Shown here piece by piece: positions 26,338-35,186 of a DNA stretch of 35,590 nucleotides; the first letter of the stretch is position 1; each line of letters begins with the position of its first letter. Source of the stretch: Herminiimonas sp. (GTDB lineage Bacteria; Pseudomonadota; Gammaproteobacteria; Burkholderiales; Burkholderiaceae_D); the NCBI GenBank assembly GCA_028292265.1, contig JAQGMR010000011.1:1-35590 (forward strand). Direction: 5' to 3'. Made by a program: the position numbers and the translations under genes. The notes under the pieces were generated by a model, which saw only the letters and a list, made by a program, of their open reading frames with translations, had not been told where the DNA came from and did no database searches.

Positions 26338-27360
26338 ATGATGAACGAGGAATTGGCGAACCTGTTGCGGGGAATGCCCAAGGCAGAGTTGCACATACAT
26401 ATCGAAGGTTCGCTCGAACCGGAACTTATCTTTTCGCTCGCGCGGCGCAACCGCGTGAAGCTTGCGTACGACTCCGTCGAAGCGCTCCGAAGTGCCTACG
26501 CTTTCACGGACCTGCAATCCTTCCTGGACATCTATTACGCCGGCGCCAGTGTGTTGCTGCAGGAGCAGGATTTCTACGACATGACCGCCGCCTACCTTGA
26601 GCGGGCACGGCAAGACAACGTACGACATGTCGAGATTTTCTTCGACCCACAAACCCACACCTCCCGCGGCGTTGACATCGGTGTTGTGATTCGAGGCATT
26701 CACCGAGCGGTCCAGGACGCGACCGCGGCGTCTGGCATCAGCGGCTCGTTGATCCTTTGCTTCCTGCGACATCTGTCCGAACAAGACGCGCTCGATACGC
26801 TAGAGCAGGCCATGCCCTGGCGCGAATTGATCGTCGGGGTGGGTCTCGATTCTTCCGAACAGGGACATCCACCGGAAAAATTTGCACGCGTTTTTGCAAG
26901 GTGCGGCGAGCTTGGTCTCCATCGCGTCGCGCATGCCGGCGAGGAAGGCCCGCCAGCCTATATTGAAACGGCGCTCAATCTGCTGCACGTTGAGCGCATT
27001 GATCACGGCGTTCGCTGCCTGGAAGACCCCGCCTTGACCCGTCGCCTGGCCGAGCAGCGCGTGCCTCTTACCGTGTGTCCGCTTTCGAATGTGAAGCTGC
27101 GCGTGTTCAACGACATGAAGGACCACAATCTGGTTGAGCTGCTGCGCAAGGGGATCGTCGCCACCGTCAATTCCGACGATCCGGCCTATTTCGGCGGCTA
27201 CGTCAACGACAACTATCTACAAGCCTTTTCCGCGCTGCCGCTGACGCAGGACGATGCGCGCCAGCTTGCGCGCAACAGCTTTAGCGCCTCGTTTCTGCCG
27301 CACGCCGACAAGGAGCGCCATCTGTCTGAAGTGGAGCGTTTTTTCGCGGGAGCGGCATAA
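26338..27360 (+). CDS. Adenine deaminase (adenosine deaminase superfamily)
   Basis: Zinc-dependent purine deaminase of the adenosine deaminase superfamily, 340 residues. Motifs: ELHIHIEGSLEP with His19 and His21 as metal ligands, HAGEEG, IDHGVRC and NSDDPAYFGG with catalytic Asp. The HIHIEG form (HIEG in place of the HLDG of adenosine deaminase) and CFLRHLSEQDA point to adenine deaminase (adenine to hypoxanthine, purine salvage) of the fungal Aah1-like type. Adenosine deaminase activity is a possible alternative. The ATG at 26338 or 26341 follows GGGA. Confidence 0.9.
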   Translation: MMNEELANLLRGMPKAELHIHIEGSLEPELIFSLARRNRVKLAYDSVEALRSAYAFTDLQSFLDIYYAGASVLLQEQDFYDMTAAYLERARQDNVRHVEIFFDPQTHTSRGVDIGVVIRGIHRAVQDATAASGISGSLILCFLRHLSEQDALDTLEQAMPWRELIVGVGLDSSEQGHPPEKFARVFARCGELGLHRVAHAGEEGPPAYIETALNLLHVERIDHGVRCLEDPALTRRLAEQRVPLTVCPLSNVKLRVFNDMKDHNLVELLRKGIVATVNSDDPAYFGGYVNDNYLQAFSALPLTQDDARQLARNSFSASFLPHADKERHLSEVERFFAGAA

Positions 27361-27458
27361 CGTGCAGGCGTGGAATTTGCGTGGGCGACGGGGCATTGCG
27401 GTGGCGAGCGGCCAGAGATTTTCCGGCGACGCCTTTTTCACTTTTCTGAAAGCCTGAA

Positions 27459-28043
27459 ATGGTCGATCCAGTCTCTACCATTGCCATGGCCGGCGGGTTG
27501 TCCTGGGCCAGTGGCGTACGGCTGTACATGGCGTTGTTCCTTGCCGGTTGGCTTGGCAGCATAGGCCTGCTGACTTTGCCGCCGGCGCTGCAAGTCTTGC
27601 AATCGCCCTGGGCACTGATGCTCACGGGTGCGTTGCTGGTTATTGAATTCGTCGCCGACAAGATTCCCGGGGCCGATTCGGTCTGGGATGCGGTCCACAC
27701 CTTCATCCGCATTCCCGCCGGAGCCGTGCTCGCTGCCGCTTCGCTGGGCCAAATGGATCCTGGCTGGGTAACAATGGCGGCATTGGCGGGCGGCACACTT
27801 GCTGCCGGCGCGCATGCCACCAAGGCCGGCAGCCGCGCGCTCATCAACACCTCGCCGGAGCCGTTCAGCAACTGGGTAGCTTCGTTTTCGGAGGACGCGG
27901 TAGTAGGTCTTGGCCTGTGGGCTGCCTTCTTCCATCCGTGGCTTTGGCTCGTCCTCCTGGCTGTGTTCATTCTGCTGGCGCTGTGGCTGTTGCCAAAGCT
28001 GTGGCGGGGCCTGCGCTGGCTGGCGCGCCGGCTGGCAACCTGA
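27459..28043 (+). CDS. DUF4126-family membrane protein
   Basis: 194 residues with about five hydrophobic segments. The segments GLSWASGVRLYMALFLAG and ADKIPGADSVWDAVHTFIRI are typical of DUF4126, a family of unknown function. It has no close link with known pathways. It is probably an inner-membrane protein. The stop codon overlaps the next gene start by one base (TGATG), so the two are likely cotranslated. Confidence 0.88.
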   Translation: MVDPVSTIAMAGGLSWASGVRLYMALFLAGWLGSIGLLTLPPALQVLQSPWALMLTGALLVIEFVADKIPGADSVWDAVHTFIRIPAGAVLAAASLGQMDPGWVTMAALAGGTLAAGAHATKAGSRALINTSPEPFSNWVASFSEDAVVGLGLWAAFFHPWLWLVLLAVFILLALWLLPKLWRGLRWLARRLAT

Positions 28044-30616
28044 TGCCGGGTTTGCCGCTGGCCCTCGCTTTGCGGATGACCGGACGCGACTGGCGTGCGG
28101 GCGAGTTGCGATTCCTTCTTTTGTCTTTAGTCGTAGCAGTCGCCGCGCTGTCGGCGGTTGGCTTTTTCGTCGACCGCATGCGTAACGGACTCGCCAGGGA
28201 CGCCACCCAGCTACTCGGCGCCGATCTGCTGGTCCGTTCGGACCAGTCCATTCCGCCCGCATGGAAAGCCGAAGCCGACCGGCTAGGGCTGCGGGTTGCC
28301 GAAACTGTCGTGTTTCCCAGCATGGCGAGCACGGCCCGGGCGGCAATTCCCGACGCACCTAAACCCTCCCGAAGCGCGGACAGGGCAGATATCAGCCAAT
28401 CCGCAAGCCAACCCGCGACTCTGCTCGCTTCCGTCAAGGCGGTAACCCCTGGGTATCCACTGCGCGGCGTAGTAAAGCTTTCGGGGCCGGGCGAGACCGA
28501 AGTTCCGGCCAGCGGTATCCCGGACTCCGGCACGGTGTGGGTTGATCCGAGTTTGCTTGCTGGAATGGGGCTGGCGCCAGGAGCACAGATCAAACTCGGC
28601 GAGCGCAGCTTTCGCGTGGCGCAAGTTATTGCGACTGAGCCCGATCGTGGTGCGGCCTTCATGAATTTTGCACCACGGGTCATGCTGCGCATGGACGACC
28701 TTGCCAGCACGAAGCTTATCCAGTTTGGTTCGCGCGTGACTTACCGTTTGCTTGTAAGCGGCAGGCCAGCCGCGGTCGCGGCCTACCAGCGCTGGATGGA
28801 GGAAGGCATGGCCCGCGACAAGCTGCGCGGCGTGCAACTTGAATCGCTTGAATCGGGCCGGCCGGAGATGCGCGCCACGCTTGATCGCGCGGGCCAGTTT
28901 CTGTCACTGGTTGGGTTGCTGTCCGCCATGCTCGCGGCAGTTGCCATCGCCATGGCGGCCCGCCGCTTCATGGTGCGCCACATCGATGCCTGCGCCATGT
29001 TGCGTTGTCTGGGGCTGACGCAGCGCCAGGTTACGCTGATGTTCCTCATTGAGTTCCTGCTGGTCGGACTGGTCGGAAGCGCACTTGGCGCCGCCATTGG
29101 TTACGCGGCGCATTTTGTATTGATCGAATGGCTTGGTCGCCTCGTCACCACGCAACTGCCGCCGGCAAGCTGGCTGCCGGCCCTGCAGGGGCTGGGGACC
29201 GGGCTGGTGCTGCTGGCTGGCTTTGCCCTGCCGCCAATCCTGCAGTTGCGCGACGTGCCACACAACCGGGTTATTCGGCGCGAACAGGACCCGCCGCAGG
29301 CCGCAACGCTGGCAACCTATGCGCTCGGCCTGATCAGCTTCGTCGGCCTGCTGTTGTGGCAAGCCGGCGACCTGCGGCTCGGCATGCTTACCGCCGGCGG
29401 ATTCCTTGGCGGTCTGGCTGTGTTTGCGCTGGTCGGATGGCTGGCCTTGCGCTTCTTGCGGCTGGCACGGCCCAGCATTACGAACCCCGGATTGCGCTTC
29501 GCCGTGACCGCGCTGCAGCGCCGGCCGGGCGCCTCGGTCGTGCAGATCGTTTCGCTGGCGCTCGGCCTCATGGCCTTGCTTCTGCTGACCGTCATACGCG
29601 GCGACCTGGTGTCGGCCTGGCGCCAGGCAACACCAGCCGATGCACCGAACCAGTTCGTGTTGAATATCCAGCCGGACCAGAAGCCCGCGGTGGAATCGCT
29701 GCTGCGCCAGGGAGGCGTTAAAGCCGCGACGCTCTACCCCATGATCCGTGGCCGCCTTACTGCCATTAACGGCAACGCCGTCACTGGCAACACCTATACG
29801 GAAGGCCGGGCGCGCCAGTTGGTGGAGCGCGAGTTCAACCTCTCGACCATGAACACGCCGCCCGATGCAAATCAGATCGTGGCCGGCCGCTGGTTTGACA
29901 ATCGCGGGCCCGAGGCCTCGGTCGAGCAGGGGCTGGCCCAAACCCTCAACCTGAAGCTGGGCGATCGTCTGCGTTTTGACATTGCCGGGCAGACCGCGGA
30001 AGCCACTGTCACAAGCTTGCGCAAACTCGATTGGGGCTCGATGCGGGTCAACTTCTTTGTCATCCTCAACCCGGCTCTGGTGACGGACCTGCCGCAAACT
30101 TTCATCACGGCGTTTCATCTGCCACCGCAGGCCGAGACGCTGGTCAGCAACCTGGTGCGCGACTTCCCGAACTTGACCGTAGTCGACATTGGCAATGTCG
30201 TTCGCCAGGTGCAGGGTGTGATCGACAATGTCATCGTCGCGGTCGAGTTTCTTTTCCTTTTCACTCTGCTTTCCGGCGTCCTGGTCCTGTATGCCGCTCT
30301 GCTCGGCTCGCAGGAGGAGCGCACCCGTGAAGCCGCGCTGCTGCGCGCACTTGGTGCCACGCGCAGCCAATTGTCGAGTGCGCAGTGGATCGAATTTGGC
30401 ATGATCGGTGGCCTCGCCGGTTTGCTTGCCGCGACCGGCGCCGCCGCCACGGGTTGGGCCCTGGCCCAGTATGTATTCCACTTTGAATGGTCATTCAAAC
30501 CTCTGGTCTGGATCGCCGGCATCCTGGTGGGCATTGCATGCGCTTTGGCCGGCGGCTGGCTTGGCTTGCGCCAGATACTGCTGCGTCCACCGCTGCAGAG
30601 TTTGCGAGAGGGCTAG
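28043..30616 (+). CDS. FtsX-like ABC transporter permease, YbbP type
   Basis: 857 residues with about ten transmembrane segments: one near 25-45, a block near 285-520, and a C-terminal block (about 735-850). Between them lie two periplasmic regions. The layout and the FtsX-type motifs (ATRSQLSSAQWIEFGMIGGL region) match YbbP/MacB-like permeases, which need a separate ATPase (YbbA). Neither YbbA nor the thioesterase TesA that often accompanies it is in the window. The start is the ATG overlapping the DUF4126 stop; a longer frame from 27917 lies inside that gene. Function in lipid or lipoprotein transport is inference from homologues. Confidence 0.88.
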   Translation: MPGLPLALALRMTGRDWRAGELRFLLLSLVVAVAALSAVGFFVDRMRNGLARDATQLLGADLLVRSDQSIPPAWKAEADRLGLRVAETVVFPSMASTARAAIPDAPKPSRSADRADISQSASQPATLLASVKAVTPGYPLRGVVKLSGPGETEVPASGIPDSGTVWVDPSLLAGMGLAPGAQIKLGERSFRVAQVIATEPDRGAAFMNFAPRVMLRMDDLASTKLIQFGSRVTYRLLVSGRPAAVAAYQRWMEEGMARDKLRGVQLESLESGRPEMRATLDRAGQFLSLVGLLSAMLAAVAIAMAARRFMVRHIDACAMLRCLGLTQRQVTLMFLIEFLLVGLVGSALGAAIGYAAHFVLIEWLGRLVTTQLPPASWLPALQGLGTGLVLLAGFALPPILQLRDVPHNRVIRREQDPPQAATLATYALGLISFVGLLLWQAGDLRLGMLTAGGFLGGLAVFALVGWLALRFLRLARPSITNPGLRFAVTALQRRPGASVVQIVSLALGLMALLLLTVIRGDLVSAWRQATPADAPNQFVLNIQPDQKPAVESLLRQGGVKAATLYPMIRGRLTAINGNAVTGNTYTEGRARQLVEREFNLSTMNTPPDANQIVAGRWFDNRGPEASVEQGLAQTLNLKLGDRLRFDIAGQTAEATVTSLRKLDWGSMRVNFFVILNPALVTDLPQTFITAFHLPPQAETLVSNLVRDFPNLTVVDIGNVVRQVQGVIDNVIVAVEFLFLFTLLSGVLVLYAALLGSQEERTREAALLRALGATRSQLSSAQWIEFGMIGGLAGLLAATGAAATGWALAQYVFHFEWSFKPLVWIAGILVGIACALAGGWLGLRQILLRPPLQSLREG

Positions 30617-30624
30617 GCGCCTGG

Positions 30625-30643
30625 CCCGCGGAACGACCGCGGG
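30625..30643. other. GC-rich hairpin after the permease gene
   Basis: CCCGCGG, loop AACGA, CCGCGGG: an exact 7-bp stem 8 nt after the stop codon. No T-run, so it may stabilise the mRNA or assist termination. Confidence 0.5.
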
Positions 30644-30932
30644 TGCAATGCGGAGCGCAGTATTCGCGTATCGGGCTCCACGCCTGTTGCGCATTTCCGA
30701 CGGCCGAGCATTCTTGATGCAAGCGCCAAGCGGTGCTTTCTTGTGGCCTCCGTGGGAAGGCTCATCGCCGCGGTCGGACCCTAATCCACCTTCCGGAAAT
30801 CTTTGAGATTGGTCAGTGTTGTCACAGGCCGTTTCTCTATATTCGTTTGTCATCGGCCTGACGCGTCATGAACGGCGAGGTGATCGGTCTTTCGCGTTCC
30901 TGCGAGGGAAGAACACTCGCCGTTTCTCGTTT

Positions 30933-30956
30933 ACAGATGCGTTCACAGATGCGTTC
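30933..30956. repeat. 12-bp perfect tandem duplication
   Basis: ACAGATGCGTTC is repeated twice head to tail without interruption. Confidence 0.7.
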
Positions 30957-31168
30957 ATGGTTGCGCTTCGTCAGCAGATTTAGCAGTCAATGCACCGACG
31001 CGCTCACACCGTATTTTTATAGAGGCCACCGCATGACAAGCGTCAACACATGCTATGTGGACATACGTAAAGTTCAGTGAAGGACGGAAGGCGGCATGGC
31101 ACTTAGTACTCCATGCAGGCCCGTGGCAATCAGGCACCGCAGTGTGCTCAATCATTCTGGATGACACC

Positions 31169-32335
31169 ATGAATCTCTTCTCAAAACACAAAGCGAAAAT
31201 GTGGACCGTGGCCGCCACATTGCCAGTGCTGGCCGCATGCAGTTCAGTGGGCCCCGGCATGCAGTTCGAATCAGCCAGGGTCGCCAGTAACGCCTCGCCA
31301 GATGCGGCGGACGCTGCGGTAATTCCTACCGAGGTCAAGCCGATCACGCCGGCGCTTGTAAAGCGTGAAAAGGAATCTCGCGACAAGCAGAATACCCAGG
31401 ACATCAGCAAGCTGATCGGCACGATTGGGCCCTACAAGATCGAGGCCGGCGATATCCTTTCCATCGTGGTGTGGGACCATCCCGAACTGGCAGGTGCGGC
31501 GATGGCACCGCCGAACGTCAACAACATTGCAGCGGTCGACCAGGCCGCCACCACGACGCCGTCCGCTGGTTTCGTCGTGGATCATCAAGGCATGGTCCAG
31601 TTTCCGTATGCCGGTACTCTCAAGCTGGCCGGCATGACAGAGGAAGAAGCGCGCTCGCTGCTCTCGACACGCCTGGCAAAATACATCAACAAGCCCAACG
31701 TCACGCTGCGCGTCCAGTCGTTCCGCAGCAAGCGGGTTTATGTTGATGGCGAAGTCAAGAGCCCAGGCCTGCAGGCTATCAACGACATTCCAATGACGTT
31801 GATCGAGGCGATCAACCGCGCGGGCGGGCTGCTGCCCACTGCGGACCAGAGCCAGCTCGCGCTGATCCGCCAAGGCGCCACTTACCAACTCAACCTGCCG
31901 CAACTGGTGCAAAAGGGTGTCAATCCGGCCAGCATCATGATGGTGAATGGCGACGTGCTTCGCGTGCTGTCGCGTGACGAAAGCAAAGTTTTTATTTCCG
32001 GCGAAGTCACGCAACCACGCTCGCTGACAATGCACAACGGTCGCCTGACCTTGAATGAAGCACTTGGGGAATCGGGCGGTGTTAATCCGCTGTCGGGCGA
32101 TGCAAGCCAGATTTACGTGGTGCGCAAGTCTGCGACGGAACCCGTGGTGTACCGGCTGGACGCCAAGGCGCCCGGCGCGCTCGCCATGGCGGAAGGGTTT
32201 GAGCTAAACCCGAAGGATGTCGTTTATGTGGCCGCAACGCCGCTGGCCAACTGGCATCGGACTATTAGCCAAATTCTCCCAGGCGCGCTGTCGTCAGCAG
32301 TCGGTGCAGTCGGCAACGTCAACCAGCCGCGCTAA
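31169..32335 (+). CDS. Polysaccharide export lipoprotein, Wza-like
   Basis: Outer-membrane polysaccharide export (OPX/Wza family) protein, 388 residues, close to the usual length. It has a lipoprotein leader with LAAC and Cys24. YKIEAGDILSIVVWDHPEL is the conserved poly_export start, followed by SLBB-type domains with KRVYVDGEVKSPG and KVFISGEVTQPRS. The C-terminal end has WHRTISQILPG, matching the amphipathic helix of Wza that forms the outer-membrane barrel. The ATG at 31169 has GGA 7 nt upstream; an upstream frame to 31055 has no signal peptide support. It begins the wza-wzb-wzc block, with 13 nt to the phosphatase gene. Confidence 0.94.
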   Translation: MNLFSKHKAKMWTVAATLPVLAACSSVGPGMQFESARVASNASPDAADAAVIPTEVKPITPALVKREKESRDKQNTQDISKLIGTIGPYKIEAGDILSIVVWDHPELAGAAMAPPNVNNIAAVDQAATTTPSAGFVVDHQGMVQFPYAGTLKLAGMTEEEARSLLSTRLAKYINKPNVTLRVQSFRSKRVYVDGEVKSPGLQAINDIPMTLIEAINRAGGLLPTADQSQLALIRQGATYQLNLPQLVQKGVNPASIMMVNGDVLRVLSRDESKVFISGEVTQPRSLTMHNGRLTLNEALGESGGVNPLSGDASQIYVVRKSATEPVVYRLDAKAPGALAMAEGFELNPKDVVYVAATPLANWHRTISQILPGALSSAVGAVGNVNQPR

Positions 32336-32348
32336 GGCTACAGTTAAC

Positions 32349-32873
32349 GTGATCCATACCGTTCTCTTCGTGTGCATCGGCAACATCTGCCGCAGCCCCA
32401 TGGCGGAAGGCCTGTTTCGCCGGGCGCTGCCGGCGGTGCAAGTCTGCTCAGCCGGAATCCAGGCAGTGGTCGGGGCTCCGGCTGACCCGATTGCGGTGGC
32501 GCTGTTGCGGGAGAAGGGAATTGATATCGGTGCGCATCGCGCGCAAAACTTGTCGGGATGGATGGTGAAGGAAGCCGACCTGATCGTAACGATGGATCAG
32601 GAGCAGGCCCGCACTATCGCGAACGCCCACCCGGCATCGAAGGGCAAGTTGATTCGTTTGGGGGAGGCCGGTTGTTATGACGTCCCCGATCCGTATCAGC
32701 ATGGCGAGGCAGCGTTTCGCCATGCCTGTGGCCTCATCACCTGGGGCATTGACGAGCTGGTCGGCAGGATTGCCATGCTCGAAGCGAGCGAAACAGTCCC
32801 GCGCCATGACACTTATCCGCAGATTCCGGCGCCGAAGGCGCTTGGATTCTTCCGGCCCAGTGTTTCCATGTAA
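32349..32873 (+). CDS. Low-molecular-weight protein-tyrosine phosphatase, Wzb-like
   Basis: Dephosphorylates the Wzc-type kinase and thereby controls polysaccharide assembly. 174 residues. The catalytic P-loop CIGNICRSP has Cys9 and Arg15, and the general acid Asp is in VPDPYQHGEAAF. The C-terminal about 25 residues extend beyond the usual 145-150. I chose the GTG at 32349 because it begins a few residues before the P-loop, as in the family; AAGG lies 11 nt upstream, a weak signal. The open frame further upstream overlaps the Wza gene. Confidence 0.93.
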   Translation: MIHTVLFVCIGNICRSPMAEGLFRRALPAVQVCSAGIQAVVGAPADPIAVALLREKGIDIGAHRAQNLSGWMVKEADLIVTMDQEQARTIANAHPASKGKLIRLGEAGCYDVPDPYQHGEAAFRHACGLITWGIDELVGRIAMLEASETVPRHDTYPQIPAPKALGFFRPSVSM

Positions 32874-32897
32874 GTTCAACGCCAAATAAAACTCATC

Positions 32898-35186
32898 ATG
32901 AACCAAATCATTCAACATCCCGGTCCTGCCTATCTCCAGCCCCAGGCTGTTCCAACCATCCTGACCGATGACAGTGAGGTAGAGCTTTCGAGCTACCTCA
33001 ACGTGCTTTATGACAATCGATGGATGATCGCGATGATTGCATTGGCGGTTGCACTCATGGGCGCCGCCTTTGCGTACCTCGTGAAGCCAGTCTATGAAGC
33101 CAACATGGTGGTGCACGTTGAAGAAGACGCCCCCAAGGAAACCAAGAACATCCTTGGTGAAATGGGCGCCATGTTCAATGTCAAGACCGCGACCTCAGCG
33201 GAAATGGAGCTCATCAAGTCCCGCCTGGTGGTGTCGCGAGCAATTGACAACCTGCGGCTGTATATCGAAGCCAGGCCAAAGTATTTTCCTGTCGTGGGCA
33301 AGTTTCTGGCCAGCCATAACAAGCAGTTGTCGACCCCTGGCGTATTTGGTTACGGTGGCTTCAACTGGGGCGACGAGAAGGTCGACGTCTCCGCTTTCAA
33401 CGTGCCAGATGCGCTGATCGGCAAGGAGTTTACGCTGACTGCCGAAGGCAACGGCCAGTATCGCGTTGATGAACGCGATGGCTCCGTCTCCTTCCGTGGT
33501 CAGGTTGGCACGCCACTTAGCGTGGCGACGCCAAAGGGCCAGGTCGAATTGACCGTCGACCAGCTTAACGCCCATGCCGGCGCGCAATTTTTCCTGCGGC
33601 GTAGCTCCCGCCTTGCGGCGATCGAAAATGTCCAGACTTCGCTGGTCGTCGCGGAGCAGGGCAAGCAGTCCGGCATTGTGAGTGCGACGCTGCAAGGAGA
33701 AGATCCGCAAGAAGTCAGCAAGATAATGACCGCCATCAGCACGGAATACATCCGCCAGAATTCAGGCCGCAAGACGGAAGAGGCGGACAAAACCCTGGCA
33801 ACGCTGAACAAGCAATTGCCTGACCTGAAAGTCCAGCTTGAGCAGTCTGAGGCCAAGTACAACGCCTTCCGTAATGCGCACGGTTCGATTGACCTTGGTG
33901 AGGAAGCCAAGATCAACCTGCAGCAATCCGCCGCCGCAAAGGCCAAGCGCATTGAACTGGAGCAGCGCAAAACTGAATTGCTGACCCGCTTCACCGTGAA
34001 TCATCCGGTAGTCATGGGTGTGGACGCGCAACTGCGTGACATCAACACGGAGATGCGCAAGTCGGCTGAAGCAATCAAGGCACTGCCCGCAGTGGAGCAG
34101 GAAGCCGTTCGCCTGCAGCGCGAGGTCAAGGTCAATACCGATCTGTACACCGCGCTCTTGAACACGGCACAGCAGCTGCGTCTGATCACCATCAGCAAAA
34201 TGAGCAATGTGCGCCTGGTCGATGCCCCAATGACACCAGACAAGCCGATCTCGCCGAACCGTCCAAAAATCATCGCTATTGCCTTGATGCTCGGCCTGTT
34301 CCTTGGTGTCGTGGCCGCCTTCATGAAGAAAGCGCTGCACGGTGGCATTGATGACCCGGCTGAAATCGAAAAAATGCTTGGCGTGCCGGTCTATGCCACG
34401 ATTCCGCACAGCAAGATGCAGAAGGAGCTGTTCGACCAGGTCAGCCGCAAGTCGCCGAAGCTGCCCCTGCTTGCAAAGATTTCATCGATGGACGTCGCGG
34501 TCGAGGCGTTGCGCAACTTCCGTACTGCGCTGCAGTTCTCGATGTCGCATTCGAAGAACAACATCGTGCTGATGACAGGTCCGACAGCCGGCATGGGCAA
34601 GTCCTTTGTTTCGGCAAACCTCGCTGCGGTGATGGCCTCGTCCGGCAAGCGTGTGCTTCTCATCGACGCGGACTTCCGCAATGGTCACCTGCATCGCTAC
34701 TTTGACCTCGGACGCCAGGACGGCCTGGCTGACGCCATCGCCGGTAACAAACGGCTGGAGCAGATTGTCCATCGCGAGGTGATCGATAACGTCGACTTCA
34801 TATCGACCGGGACGCTGCCCTCCAATCCGTCGGAGCTGCTGATGCGTCCGAACCTGGGCACGCTGCTGGAGTCGCTGTCAGCGCTGTACGACGTCGTGCT
34901 GATCGACGGTACACCGATCCTGGCGGTCTCCGACACGCTGATTATTGGCGAGCATGCCGGCGCCATTTATATCCTGACCCGTGCCGGCGTAACCACACCG
35001 GGCGAAATTGCCGAGTCGATCAAGCGCTTGTCGCAGGCAGGCCTTTCCGCCAAGGGTGTGCTGTTCAACGATCTCGCGGTACGTCCGGGCCGCTATGGCT
35101 ATGGCTACAAGTATGGCAAGTACCGTCAGGTGCAGTATTCCTACGGCTCACAACCACTGATTGAGGCGTCGCCCAGTGTCCGATAG
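32898..35186 (+). CDS. Polysaccharide co-polymerase / tyrosine autokinase, Wzc-like
   Basis: Inner-membrane protein that controls chain length and export. 762 residues. A Wzz-type domain starts near residue 25 and the first transmembrane segment is about 45-65. A long periplasmic region with coiled coil follows, with the second transmembrane segment at about 455-475 after the Pro-rich PDKPISPNRP. The cytoplasmic kinase domain has Walker A GPTAGMGKS (561-569), Walker A' VLLIDADFRNG and Walker B VVLIDGTP. The tail has seven tyrosines (733, 735, 737, 739, 742, 747 and 749) for autophosphorylation. No strong ribosome binding site was seen. The next gene starts inside its last codons. Confidence 0.95.
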   Translation: MNQIIQHPGPAYLQPQAVPTILTDDSEVELSSYLNVLYDNRWMIAMIALAVALMGAAFAYLVKPVYEANMVVHVEEDAPKETKNILGEMGAMFNVKTATSAEMELIKSRLVVSRAIDNLRLYIEARPKYFPVVGKFLASHNKQLSTPGVFGYGGFNWGDEKVDVSAFNVPDALIGKEFTLTAEGNGQYRVDERDGSVSFRGQVGTPLSVATPKGQVELTVDQLNAHAGAQFFLRRSSRLAAIENVQTSLVVAEQGKQSGIVSATLQGEDPQEVSKIMTAISTEYIRQNSGRKTEEADKTLATLNKQLPDLKVQLEQSEAKYNAFRNAHGSIDLGEEAKINLQQSAAAKAKRIELEQRKTELLTRFTVNHPVVMGVDAQLRDINTEMRKSAEAIKALPAVEQEAVRLQREVKVNTDLYTALLNTAQQLRLITISKMSNVRLVDAPMTPDKPISPNRPKIIAIALMLGLFLGVVAAFMKKALHGGIDDPAEIEKMLGVPVYATIPHSKMQKELFDQVSRKSPKLPLLAKISSMDVAVEALRNFRTALQFSMSHSKNNIVLMTGPTAGMGKSFVSANLAAVMASSGKRVLLIDADFRNGHLHRYFDLGRQDGLADAIAGNKRLEQIVHREVIDNVDFISTGTLPSNPSELLMRPNLGTLLESLSALYDVVLIDGTPILAVSDTLIIGEHAGAIYILTRAGVTTPGEIAESIKRLSQAGLSAKGVLFNDLAVRPGRYGYGYKYGKYRQVQYSYGSQPLIEASPSVR

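Larger units (their letters stand above)
30617..31168. other. Intergenic region before the exopolysaccharide genes
   Basis: 552 nt without a supported gene. It holds a strong GC hairpin just after the permease gene, a 12-bp tandem duplication at 30933-30956, and an AT-rich TATATT (30838-30843) that could be part of a promoter. A 70-codon frame at 30868-31080 lacks a ribosome binding site and includes the tandem repeat, so it is not called. Confidence 0.5.

Noticed and set aside
28904..30481. 525-codon minus-strand frame inside the permease gene
   Set aside because: Antisense to a clear FtsX-type permease, no recognisable domain and no ribosome binding site considered convincing.
30868..31080. 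70-codon ORF before the Wza gene
   Set aside because: No ribosome binding site, contains the tandem 12-bp duplication and unlikely composition.
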